From NCBI GenBank assembly GCA_023264755.1, contig JAHFVB010000093.1, positions 1 to 6,594 on the forward strand: DNA of 6,594 nucleotides, in the 5' to 3' direction. This DNA comes from Mycobacterium sp. (GTDB lineage: Bacteria > Actinomycetota > Actinomycetes > Mycobacteriales > Mycobacteriaceae). Of this stretch, positions 1-5,419 are shown piece by piece. The translations under genes and the position numbers were made by a program. Each line of letters starts with the position of its first letter. The stretch's first letter is position 1. A model generated the notes under the pieces. That model was not told where the DNA came from. It worked only from the letters and a program-made list of their open reading frames with translations, and made no database searches.

Positions 1-346
1 CGATGACGCCGTCGACCTGGTTGGCCTGAACCGCCTGCAACGCCGCGTCGAAACCCAACGGCTTGATGTCGACGGTGAAGCCTTGGTCCTTTCCGATCTC
101 CCGGATGAGGTCCATGTCGATGCCGACGAAATTGCCCTGTGCGTCTTGGAATTCGAATGGGGCAAACGTCGTGTCGGTGGCGATGACGTAGTTCTCCCCG
201 GCTGCGGCGGCCCTGGGTGCGCAGAGTGTGGCGGCCCCCGTACCGCCGACGAGCACGGCGACGATCAGCAGCGTCAGGCGTTGGACGAGCCACGCCCGCC
301 GCCCCGTTCGAATGCCAGCCCGGGGCCGTGCCCTACCGGTTCGCAT
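1..346 (-). CDS. Polar amino-acid ABC transporter solute-binding protein (N-terminal part, truncated by window edge)
   Basis: About 115 residues are visible; the rest lies off the left edge. After an unusually long arginine-rich n-region (8 Arg in the first 23 residues) comes a hydrophobic stretch (residues 24-41) and an alanine run (A46-A49) suited to signal peptidase I. The mature part begins ENYVIATDTTFAPFEFQD and continues with GIDMDLIREI, the hallmark start of the family 3 extracellular solute-binding fold (PF00497, GlnH/HisJ type), which binds polar amino acids outside the membrane for an ABC importer. C42 follows L41, so no proper lipobox is seen and this is probably not a lipoprotein. 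The protein may be a stand-alone binding protein or the front half of a binding-protein/permease fusion; the window cannot decide. ATG at 346 is chosen because GGGAGA lies 4 nt before it; an in-frame ATG at 358 overlaps that site. It is divergent from the DUF427 gene. Family call firm, substrate unknown. Confidence 0.88.
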   Translation of the reverse strand, partial: MRTGRARPRAGIRTGRRAWLVQRLTLLIVAVLVGGTGAATLCAPRAAAAGENYVIATDTTFAPFEFQDAQGNFVGIDMDLIREIGKDQGFTVDIKPLGFDAALQAVQANQVDGVI

Positions 347-365
347 GCTGTCTCCCATCGTGGCG

Positions 366-381
366 GTGTGCGGTGACACAC
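366..381. repeat. Inverted repeat GTGTG-N6-CACAC in the divergent region, possible operator
   Basis: The perfect 5-bp arms GTGTG (366-370) and CACAC (377-381) are separated by 6 nt. They overlap the proposed -10 and start point of the minus-strand transporter gene, a place where a repressor could act. Arms this short can occur by chance in GC-rich DNA. Confidence 0.25.
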
Positions 382-385
382 GCTA
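380..385 (-). promoter_or_regulatory. Possible -10 box of the solute-binding protein gene
   Basis: TAGCGT on the minus strand fits the mycobacterial TANNNT -10 pattern and would start transcription near 372-374. That gives a leader of roughly 25 nt carrying the GGGAGA ribosome site before ATG 346. No good -35 hexamer is visible. An inverted repeat (366-381) overlaps this box. The call rests on a short motif only. Confidence 0.3.
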
Positions 386-483
386 GCGGGCTCACCGCGT
401 CGCGTTGGGGGAATCGACCGGCTACCCACCGTGCGATGGCCAAGGTCGTTGCCCAAGTGTGGGCGAGCGGCCAGGATGGCTTC

Positions 484-1269
484 ATGAGCGACTCCGCGAG
501 CCGTCCGACTGCGCGGGACTACCCGCAGATGGCTGCCGTTCGGGGGCGGGTGGAGCCGGCGCCGCGCCGAGTCCGCGGGTACCTGGGAAGCGAGTTGGTC
601 TTCGACACCACGGCGGCGCGATACGTGTGGGAGCTGCCCAGCTACCCGCAGTACTACATCCCGCTCGAGGACGTTCGGCCGCAGTTCCTGCGCGACGAGG
701 CCCATCCGCGGAAGGTGCAGTTCGGGCCGTCTCGGACCTACTCGTTGGTCGGGGCGGAACAGTCCCACGAAGGCACCGTGCGGGTGTTCGATCCGGGCGA
801 TGGACCGGTCGCGGGGTTGGTCCGGTTCGAATGGACGTCGTTGACGTGGTTCGAGGAGGACGAGCCGGTCTACGGTCACCCCCGAAATCCGTATGCGCGG
901 GTGGACGCGCTGCGCTCGCACCGCCGCGTCACGGTGGCGCTGGACGGGGTGCTCCTGGCGGACTCTACGGCTCCGGTATTGCTGTTCGAAACCGGCTTGC
1001 CGACAAGGTATTACCTCGACAAGTCCGATGTCGCCTTCGAGCATCTGGAGGCGTCCGACACCCAGACGCTGTGCCCGTACAAGGGCGTCACGTCGGAGTA
1101 CTGGTCGGTGCGGACGGCCGGCGGACTGCACTGCGACCTCGCGTGGTCGTACCACTACCCGTTACCCGCCGTCGCACCGATCGCGGGCCTGGTGGCGTTC
1201 TACAACGAGAAGCTGGACATCAGCGTCGACGGCGTGCCACTCGAGCGCCCCCGGACGGCATTCAGTTGA
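484..1269 (+). CDS. Tandem DUF427 domain protein
   Basis: 261 residues, cytoplasmic (no signal or membrane segment). It contains two units of the DUF427 fold (PF04248, also named NTP_transf_9), a family of unknown function. Residues 28-64 and 147-183 align without gaps and share about 13 of 37 positions, including RRV, L..D.T, E, YY and DV. The second unit keeps the conserved C197-P-Y-K-G201 motif followed by SEYWSV and LAWSYHYP, while the first unit has no such motif (it reads GPSRTYSLVGAEQS there). The start at 484 is preferred because AGGA (473-476) sits 7 nt upstream; an in-frame ATG at 436 lacks such a site. The SDR gene follows after 64 nt on the same strand with no obvious promoter between, so the two are probably co-transcribed. 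The family call is secure; no function can be claimed. Confidence 0.88.
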   Translation: MSDSASRPTARDYPQMAAVRGRVEPAPRRVRGYLGSELVFDTTAARYVWELPSYPQYYIPLEDVRPQFLRDEAHPRKVQFGPSRTYSLVGAEQSHEGTVRVFDPGDGPVAGLVRFEWTSLTWFEEDEPVYGHPRNPYARVDALRSHRRVTVALDGVLLADSTAPVLLFETGLPTRYYLDKSDVAFEHLEASDTQTLCPYKGVTSEYWSVRTAGGLHCDLAWSYHYPLPAVAPIAGLVAFYNEKLDISVDGVPLERPRTAFS

Positions 1270-1320
1270 CCGGCACGGATGACATGGCGCCAGCTGCCTT
1301 CCCTGCGCCCGCCGATCACC

Positions 1321-1326
1321 AGGAGG
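1321..1326 (+). promoter_or_regulatory. Strong ribosome binding site AGGAGG deciding the SDR start
   Basis: A perfect AGGAGG lies 7 nt before ATG 1334. An in-frame TTG at 1328 would leave only 1 nt after the site, so ATG 1334 is the start. Confidence 0.8.
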
Positions 1327-1333
1327 CTTGACG

Positions 1334-2149
1334 ATGGGAAACCTCGAGGGGCGGGTCGCGTTCATCACCGGGGCCGCCCGCGGCATGGGACGCGCCCACG
1401 CGATCAAGCTCGCAAGCGAGGGCGCCGACGTGATCGCCCTCGACATCTGCGCCGAGTTCGCCTCGACCGACTATCCCGGCTCGACTGCCGACGAGCTGGC
1501 CAAGACGGTGCAGCTGGTGGAGCGCCAGGGCCGACGAATCCTGGCCCGCCAGGCCGATGTTCGGGACGCCGCGGCGGTGGACGCCGTGGTCGCCGAGGGC
1601 CTGGAGACCTTCGGCCGGGTAGACATCGTGCTGGCCAACGCCGGCATCATCCGGATGACGGACAGTGACGATCCCCGCCGGACGTTCCGCGACATAGTGG
1701 ACGTCAATCTGGTCGGGGCGTGGAACACCGTCGACGCCGCCATCCCCGCGTTGATCGCCGGCGGGCGCGGGGGCTCGATCGTGTTGACGAGTTCCACGCA
1801 GGGGCTCAAGGCCTCGGGTACCGACCGACCCGGAATGCAGGCCTACGCCGCGTCCAAGCGGGCGCTGGTCGCGCTGGCGCAGGGCTGGGCGGCCCAGTTG
1901 GCTCCACATTCCGTCCGGGTGAACACCATCCATCCCAGCGGCGTGGCCACCGACATGATCGTCAACGCGACGACCCTCGCGATGTCGAAGGCAGGCGATC
2001 CGTGGCTGGCCGAGCAGAAGAACGCGTTGCCGATTCCGTTGTTGCAGCCCGAGCAGATCGCCGAGGCGGTCGCCTGGTTGGTGTCGGACGCAGGCAACTT
2101 CATCACCGGGACGGCCTGGCCGTTGGAGGCCGGCTTCCTGCTGCGCTGA
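1334..2149 (+). CDS. Mycofactocin-coupled short-chain dehydrogenase/reductase (SDR)
   Basis: 271 residues, cytoplasmic classical SDR that would oxidise an alcohol or reduce a carbonyl; the substrate is unknown. Visible motifs are TGAARGMG (T12-G19, cofactor-binding loop), D37 at the end of strand 2 (favours NAD over NADP), D75 in the DVRD segment, N102-A-G-I, S153-S154 and Y171-A-A-S-K175. The N-terminus LEGRVAFITGAARGMGRAHA, the extended segment between D37 and D75 rich in DYPGSTADELAKTVQLVE, and RQADVRD match the family TIGR03971. In that family NAD is thought to stay tightly bound and electrons pass to the redox peptide mycofactocin (established for the family, inferred here). The S154-Y171 spacing of 17 is longer than the usual 13 or so, reflecting an insert (GLKASGTDRP). 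No mycofactocin biosynthesis gene is in the window. The DUF427 gene lies upstream in the probable transcript. Confidence 0.9.
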   Translation: MGNLEGRVAFITGAARGMGRAHAIKLASEGADVIALDICAEFASTDYPGSTADELAKTVQLVERQGRRILARQADVRDAAAVDAVVAEGLETFGRVDIVLANAGIIRMTDSDDPRRTFRDIVDVNLVGAWNTVDAAIPALIAGGRGGSIVLTSSTQGLKASGTDRPGMQAYAASKRALVALAQGWAAQLAPHSVRVNTIHPSGVATDMIVNATTLAMSKAGDPWLAEQKNALPIPLLQPEQIAEAVAWLVSDAGNFITGTAWPLEAGFLLR

Positions 2150-2154
2150 CGGCT

Positions 2155-2184
2155 GCGCTACGGGTTGGACGAGCCCCGAGGCGC
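2155..2184. terminator. Hairpin between convergent genes, possible bidirectional terminator
   Basis: The arm at 2155-2164 pairs with 2175-2184: nine of ten positions pair (one G-T wobble, one A-A mismatch), with a 10-nt loop. It fills most of the 43-nt gap between the SDR stop and the DUF732 stop. There is no T-run, which is common for mycobacterial terminators, so it could serve either strand. Confidence 0.4.
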
Positions 2185-2192
2185 TAGACGGG

Positions 2193-2630
2193 TCAGTTCC
2201 CCGCCAGTCCGGACAGGCCCGAAAGTCCGGGCAGCCCGAGCCCGCCCATCTGGGTACCCTGGCCGATCCAGTTGCCACTGGCCAGTGACGCCATCATGCT
2301 CGGGCAGTACATCGAGATCGCGATGCTGGTGAACAGGTTGGCCATTCCCGGGGAGATGCCGTTGGTACCGCCCATCTGGGATGCGACGGCGGCGAAGTTG
2401 CCCCCCGGCTTCGAGAGCATCGGGCAGATGGACTGCGCCATGGTGACCGCAGTGTTGGGATCGGAGTAGGACACCCCCGAGTTGCTGAGCGTGGACAGCA
2501 ACAGGTCACTGGTGGCGTCGGCATGCGCAACGCTCGGTACGACATTGGCGGCGATCACGATGGCGGCGGAGCCGGCCAGCGCTCCTGCGGCCTTGACCGC
2601 AACACCAAACAAGCCTGGACGGTTCGTCAT
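2193..2630 (-). CDS. Small secreted DUF732 protein
   Basis: 145 residues. A hydrophobic segment (about 7-31) ends in AHA37 before D38, a clear signal peptidase I site, so the mature protein of about 108 residues should be exported to the periplasm or medium. The mature part has the DUF732 (PF05305) pattern: an acidic start (DATSD), NSGVSYSDPNTAV, then C69-P and C109-P, which can form one disulfide. DUF732 proteins are small exported mycobacterial proteins of unknown function. The tail is low-complexity, with GL/GLSGL repeats after residue 128. The start ATG at 2630 is supported by GGAAAG 9 nt upstream (2640-2645). It converges on the SDR gene and diverges from the PBP gene. Family and export are confident; role is unknown. 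Confidence 0.88.
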   Translation of the reverse strand: MTNRPGLFGVAVKAAGALAGSAAIVIAANVVPSVAHADATSDLLLSTLSNSGVSYSDPNTAVTMAQSICPMLSKPGGNFAAVASQMGGTNGISPGMANLFTSIAISMYCPSMMASLASGNWIGQGTQMGGLGLPGLSGLSGLAGN

Positions 2631-2679
2631 GAGGGGCTACTTTCCATGGATCACGAATGAGAATCACTGCCGTAACTTC

Positions 2680-2715
2680 TGGAACACTGCTCTACTTCTG
2701 TCACATTTGGAACAC
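2680..2715. repeat. Direct repeat of TGGAACAC
   Basis: TGGAACAC occurs at 2680-2687 and 2708-2715, 28 nt from start to start, upstream of the DUF732 gene (GTGTTCCA on its coding strand). GGAAC resembles the -35 of some ECF sigma factors, but no GTT sits 16-18 nt downstream, so I do not call a promoter. It could be a pair of activator sites or chance. Confidence 0.25.
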
Positions 2716-2831
2716 GAATGGGTGACAGTTGACCGACTATGCGTTTCACGAGCGGGACGCCGTATGGCCACGTGCCATGATCCGCCGCCTTCAGGCCCGC
2801 ACCCGACACCGCCGCCATGACGAACTCCGCG

Positions 2832-2867
2832 GTGAATTCACTTGTCGCTCAGTGAACTACAGTTCAC
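2832..2867. promoter_or_regulatory. Two palindromes with GTGAA half-sites, likely operator pair
   Basis: GTGAATTCAC (2832-2841) is a perfect 10-bp palindrome. GTGAACT-AC-AGTTCAC (2852-2867) has perfect 7-bp arms around 2 nt. Both use the same half-site, GTGAA/TTCAC, giving four half-sites in 36 bp with palindrome centres 23 bp apart, about two helix turns. This is the typical look of a site for a dimeric repressor such as a TetR- or GntR-family protein. A possible -10 box (TACAGT, 2858-2863) lies inside the second palindrome. The sites lie about 100 nt before the PBP start and 200 nt before the DUF732 start. No gene for a matching regulator is adjacent. Confidence 0.55.
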
Positions 2868-2952
2868 CCGTCAACACACTTCGACGCTGACCCGCTCCCG
2901 ACCCGGCTCACCGTAGGCAACGCGGTTCCCCGGTCGACGCCAGACTGTCCCC

Positions 2953-2958
2953 TACCCT
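2953..2958 (+). promoter_or_regulatory. Possible -10 box for the PBP gene, near-leaderless
   Basis: TACCCT fits TANNNT and ends 9 nt before ATG 2968, so transcription would begin at or within a few nt of the start codon. AAGGG at 2961-2965 is only 2 nt from the ATG, too close for a normal ribosome site, which favours leaderless or near-leaderless translation. No clear -35 is present. Confidence 0.35.
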
Positions 2959-2967
2959 CGAAGGGTC

Positions 2968-4752
2968 ATGACGAGCCGACTCCTGCCGCCGCTTCTGTTG
3001 ATCGTGCTGATGATCGGATCGACCAGCTGCGCGCTGTTCTCCAGCCCAGGACCACGAGACGCATTCCAAGCGTTTGCCGAGGCGCTGCAGCGCAAGGACA
3101 CCGGCGCCGCGGCGAGCACCGACGATCCGAACGCCGCCACCCCCGCGCTCAGCTCGATGTTTGCCGGCATGGGCAAGGACGCGACGGTCAAGGTCGACGT
3201 GACCAAGCCGGGTGACGACGACAAGTCGGCCCAGCTGAACTACACGTGGTCGTTCGGGCCCGGAAAGACCCTGCAGTACCAGGCGACGGCGACCGCCACG
3301 CAGTCCGGCGACGCCTGGCGGGTGCACTGGTCCCCCACCGTGCTGCACCCGAAACTTCAGCCCGGCATGACCTTTCAATATAGCGATAGCGACGACAAGG
3401 CCTTCGGCACTCCGGTCACCGACCGAACCGGGCAGCCCCTACTGACCTGGCAGAGCGTCGGCGTCATCACACTCAAGCGCGCCGACCTCGAATCGGCCGC
3501 CCCGCTGGCCGCACTCCTGCAGCCCTTCGACGCCACCACCACGGCCGACTCGATCGCCGCTCAGTTCACCGGCACGCAGGACGACACCGTCACCGTGCTC
3601 AAACTCCGCGACCAAGACCTGAGCCAGGTGGCCGACCAGCTGAAGCAGCTTCCTGGCGTCTCGGTGGTCGAGCAGGGCGCCCTGCTGACGGCCAACCGCG
3701 ACTTGTCCTCACCCGCGCTCGACGGGCTGGCGGCGTTGTGGCAGAAGGCGATCGACGCGACCGCGGGATGGTCGGTGGACTTGGTCGACAACCAGGGCAA
3801 ACCGACGGCGGTGCTGGCCTCGACCCCGCCGCGCGACACCGCACCGGTGCGCACCACGCTCGACACTCGGCTACAACTGCTGGCCCAGCAGGCGGTCGCC
3901 GCCGAGGCCCGCCCCGCGGTGGTGGTGGCCATCTCGCCGACGACGGGCGGCATCGTCGCCGCAGCGCAGAATGCCGCCGCCAACGCCCAGGGGCCGATCG
4001 CCTTCTCCGGCGCCTACCCGCCCGGATCGACGTTCAAGACCATCACCACGGCCGCGGCGCTGCAGGCCGGCCTGGTCACCCCGGACACACCGGTGGCCTG
4101 TCCCGGCACGGTCACCATCGAGAACCGGACCATCCCGAACGAGGACGAGTTCGAGCTGGGGACCGTGCCGCTGTCAACGGCCTTCTCCCGGTCCTGCAAC
4201 ACGACGATGGCGGCCCTGGCAGACAAGCTACCCGCAGACGGGCTCCCGAACATGGCGCGGCTGTTCGGGATTGGCGTCGACTACGTCATCCCCGGGCTCA
4301 CCACCATCACGGGCAAGGTGCCCAACGCAGACACCCCCGCCCAGAAGGTGGAGAACGGAATCGGCCAGGGCACCGTGACGGTCAGCCCGTTCGGGCTGGC
4401 GGTCGCCGAGGCCAGTCTGGCGCACGGCTCGACCATCACCCCGACCTTGGTCGTCGGCGAGCCCACCACCGCGGACACCCCGTCGGCGTCGATTCCGTCG
4501 CCGATCGTCGACGGCCTGCGGACGATGATGCTGCAGACGGTGTCCGACGGCACCGCAACCGCCTTGAAGGACATCCCCGGACTCGGCGGCAAGACCGGTA
4601 CGGCCGAGTTCGGCGACAACACCCATTCCCACGGTTGGTTCGCGGGCATCGTCGGCGACCTCGCCTTCGCAACCCTGGTCGTCGGCGGCGACACCTCCAC
4701 CCCCGCGCTCACGGTGTCGGGCGACTTCCTCAGACCCGCCCTCGCGGGCTGA
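2968..4752 (+). CDS. Lipoprotein class B penicillin-binding protein (PBP-lipo / Rv2864c-like transpeptidase)
   Basis: 594 residues, close to the roughly 600 of M. tuberculosis Rv2864c, which it resembles throughout. A hydrophobic signal ends in STS-C21, a lipobox with Ser rather than Leu at -3, so lipid anchoring is likely but not textbook. Residues about 27-130 form an NTF2-like MecA_N-type domain, ending in the characteristic W117-R-V-H-W121 and LHPKL. A linker/dimerisation region follows (about 140-290), then the transpeptidase domain (about 295-590) with all three active-site motifs: S354-T-F-K357 (acylated serine), S409-C-N411 and K542-T-G544. It should cross-link peptidoglycan outside the membrane and be a beta-lactam target. 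It is followed by an XRE-type regulator gene after about 200 nt and is divergent from the DUF732 gene. In M. tuberculosis the homologue lies among isoprenoid-pathway genes, unlike here, so this may be a paralogue. Family call very firm. Confidence 0.95.
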   Translation: MTSRLLPPLLLIVLMIGSTSCALFSSPGPRDAFQAFAEALQRKDTGAAASTDDPNAATPALSSMFAGMGKDATVKVDVTKPGDDDKSAQLNYTWSFGPGKTLQYQATATATQSGDAWRVHWSPTVLHPKLQPGMTFQYSDSDDKAFGTPVTDRTGQPLLTWQSVGVITLKRADLESAAPLAALLQPFDATTTADSIAAQFTGTQDDTVTVLKLRDQDLSQVADQLKQLPGVSVVEQGALLTANRDLSSPALDGLAALWQKAIDATAGWSVDLVDNQGKPTAVLASTPPRDTAPVRTTLDTRLQLLAQQAVAAEARPAVVVAISPTTGGIVAAAQNAAANAQGPIAFSGAYPPGSTFKTITTAAALQAGLVTPDTPVACPGTVTIENRTIPNEDEFELGTVPLSTAFSRSCNTTMAALADKLPADGLPNMARLFGIGVDYVIPGLTTITGKVPNADTPAQKVENGIGQGTVTVSPFGLAVAEASLAHGSTITPTLVVGEPTTADTPSASIPSPIVDGLRTMMLQTVSDGTATALKDIPGLGGKTGTAEFGDNTHSHGWFAGIVGDLAFATLVVGGDTSTPALTVSGDFLRPALAG

Positions 4753-4772
4753 ATGAGTTGGCGCGCAGGTCC

Positions 4773-4790
4773 GCTCAGCGGGCGGTGAGC
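4773..4790 (+). terminator. Weak hairpin after the PBP gene
   Basis: GCTCA (4773-4777) and TGAGC (4786-4790) form a 5-bp stem with a GC-rich 8-nt loop, 20 nt after the PBP stop and followed by TAACTCG. The stem is short and there is no T-run, so this is only a candidate terminator. Confidence 0.22.
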
Positions 4791-4844
4791 TAACTCGAGG
4801 CACCCGGCTCGCGAGTTGCCGGCCGGAGGCTGCTCCGTCAGCGG

Positions 4845-4873
4845 TTGTGTCCCCAATCCGGACACGTTACGGT
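4845..4873 (+). promoter_or_regulatory. Probable promoter of the XRE-type gene with an internal inverted repeat
   Basis: TTGTGT (4845-4850) and TACGGT (4868-4873) are separated by exactly 17 nt and resemble -35 and -10 boxes; transcription would start near 4880. The arms GTGTCC (4847-4852) and GGACAC (4860-4865) form a perfect 6-bp inverted repeat with a 7-nt gap that starts in the -35 and fills the spacer. A protein bound there should block RNA polymerase, and the HTH protein encoded just downstream is the natural candidate (inference). Confidence 0.5.
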
Positions 4874-4949
4874 TTTCGCGTCTTGGCTCCTGCGCCAGCG
4901 CTGCCGAGGCAGTCACTCAACAGTGCCAACGCAGAATCGAGTACGTGCT

Positions 4950-5405
4950 GTGGAATCGTCGCCGAACGATGGTGAAGGCCCCGTAATCGTCGGGTTGTCC
5001 GAAGCGGCGATGCACATGTACGGAGCCGCCATCGACGCCCTACCCGACCCGGAGGACCCCGAGTTCCCGCACCGGGCCGGCATCATCCTGGCCGGCTTGC
5101 GCAAACTCCGAAAGTCGCTGGCCGACGCTGCCGTCCGCAGCCGGACCACTCCCTCGGTCGTCGTCGCCCTGAGCGGCGTGCGGACCCGCTACGACGAACT
5201 GATGGAGCGGGCCGCCAACGGACCGGGTGCCACGCTGGGTCAGCGCCTGTACGTCGCCCGCACGCGCGCCAAGCTCAGCACCAAGGAAGCCGCGAACGGC
5301 GTGGGCCTGCACAAGGACGTCATCGAAGCGCTCGAGACCGAGGAGTCGGCCAGCGACGAGGACCTGTCGAAGGTCAAGGACCTCATCGCCGCACTCGGCG
5401 GCTAG
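4950..5405 (+). CDS. Protein with C-terminal XRE-type helix-turn-helix domain, unknown function
   Basis: 151 residues from GTG 4950. Residues 96-149 read as a Cro/C1-type helix-turn-helix: LGQRLYVARTRAKLSTKEAA, then a recognition-helix region GLHKDVIEALETEE and a closing helix to AALGG. The first 90 residues (including GLSEAAMHMYGAAIDALPDPEDP and RAGIILAGLRKLRKSLADAAVRSR) match no domain I recognise and look helical and soluble; they may oligomerise or sense a ligand. Most single-domain XRE regulators carry the HTH at the N-terminus, so the order is unusual. The start is uncertain: no start has a good ribosome site. GTG 4923 is also in frame, but codons between it and 4950 (AAT, CGA, GTA, CGT, GCT) look non-coding, and TTG 4845 lies in the promoter. 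The upstream inverted repeat suggests autoregulation. It converges on the next gene with a 7-nt gap. Confidence 0.75.
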   Translation: MESSPNDGEGPVIVGLSEAAMHMYGAAIDALPDPEDPEFPHRAGIILAGLRKLRKSLADAAVRSRTTPSVVVALSGVRTRYDELMERAANGPGATLGQRLYVARTRAKLSTKEAANGVGLHKDVIEALETEESASDEDLSKVKDLIAALGG

Positions 5406-5419
5406 CGAGCCGCTAGTCG
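5399..5419. terminator. Hairpin containing both stop codons of two convergent genes
   Basis: Positions 5399-5407 pair with 5411-5419 (nine pairs including one G-T wobble) around an AGC loop. The TAG of the HTH gene (5403-5405) pairs with the complement of the TAG of the acidic protein gene (5413-5415). The structure is the same on both strands, so it may act as a two-way terminator, although no T-run follows. Confidence 0.4.

Larger units (their letters stand above)
2631..2967. other. 337-nt intergenic region between divergent genes, regulatory in character
   Basis: No convincing small gene is seen. The part nearest the DUF732 gene (about 2640-2750) is visibly more AT-rich than the flanking genes and holds two copies of TGGAACAC (2680-2687, 2708-2715) 28 nt apart. 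The centre holds two palindromes made of GTGAA half-sites (2832-2841, 2852-2867). The right end carries a possible -10 box for the PBP gene (2953-2958). I found no TANNNT box well placed for the DUF732 gene on the minus strand. Confidence 0.6.

Noticed and set aside
274..1155. A 293-codon open frame on the minus strand over the DUF427 gene
   Set aside because: It is antisense to the conserved DUF427 repeats and overlaps the start of the solute-binding protein gene in a different frame; Arg/Pro/His-rich shadow.
1316..2278. A 320-codon open frame on the minus strand across the SDR gene
   Set aside because: It is antisense to a clear SDR with all catalytic motifs and a perfect ribosome site; the translation is low-complexity and Arg/Gly/Asp-rich, as expected from GC-rich shadow frames.
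2650..2670. GAATGAGAATCAC resembling half of a Zur/Fur-type box
   Set aside because: The second half and the overall symmetry are missing; too weak to call.
2763..2777. CACGTG core with near-symmetric flanks (TGGC-CACGTG-CCA)
   Set aside because: The flanks are out of register by one base, so only the 6-bp core is a true palindrome, which is expected by chance.
3738..4793. A 351-codon open frame on the plus strand in another frame of the PBP gene
   Set aside because: The translation is rich in Arg, Gly and His without any recognisable domain and lies wholly over the transpeptidase domain, whose SxxK, SxN and KTG motifs are intact.
4845..4949. Upstream TTG start for the HTH protein, adding 35 residues
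   Set aside because: The TTG lies in the putative -35 box, no ribosome site precedes it, and the added residues have non-coding-like composition. GTG 4923 remains a weaker alternative.
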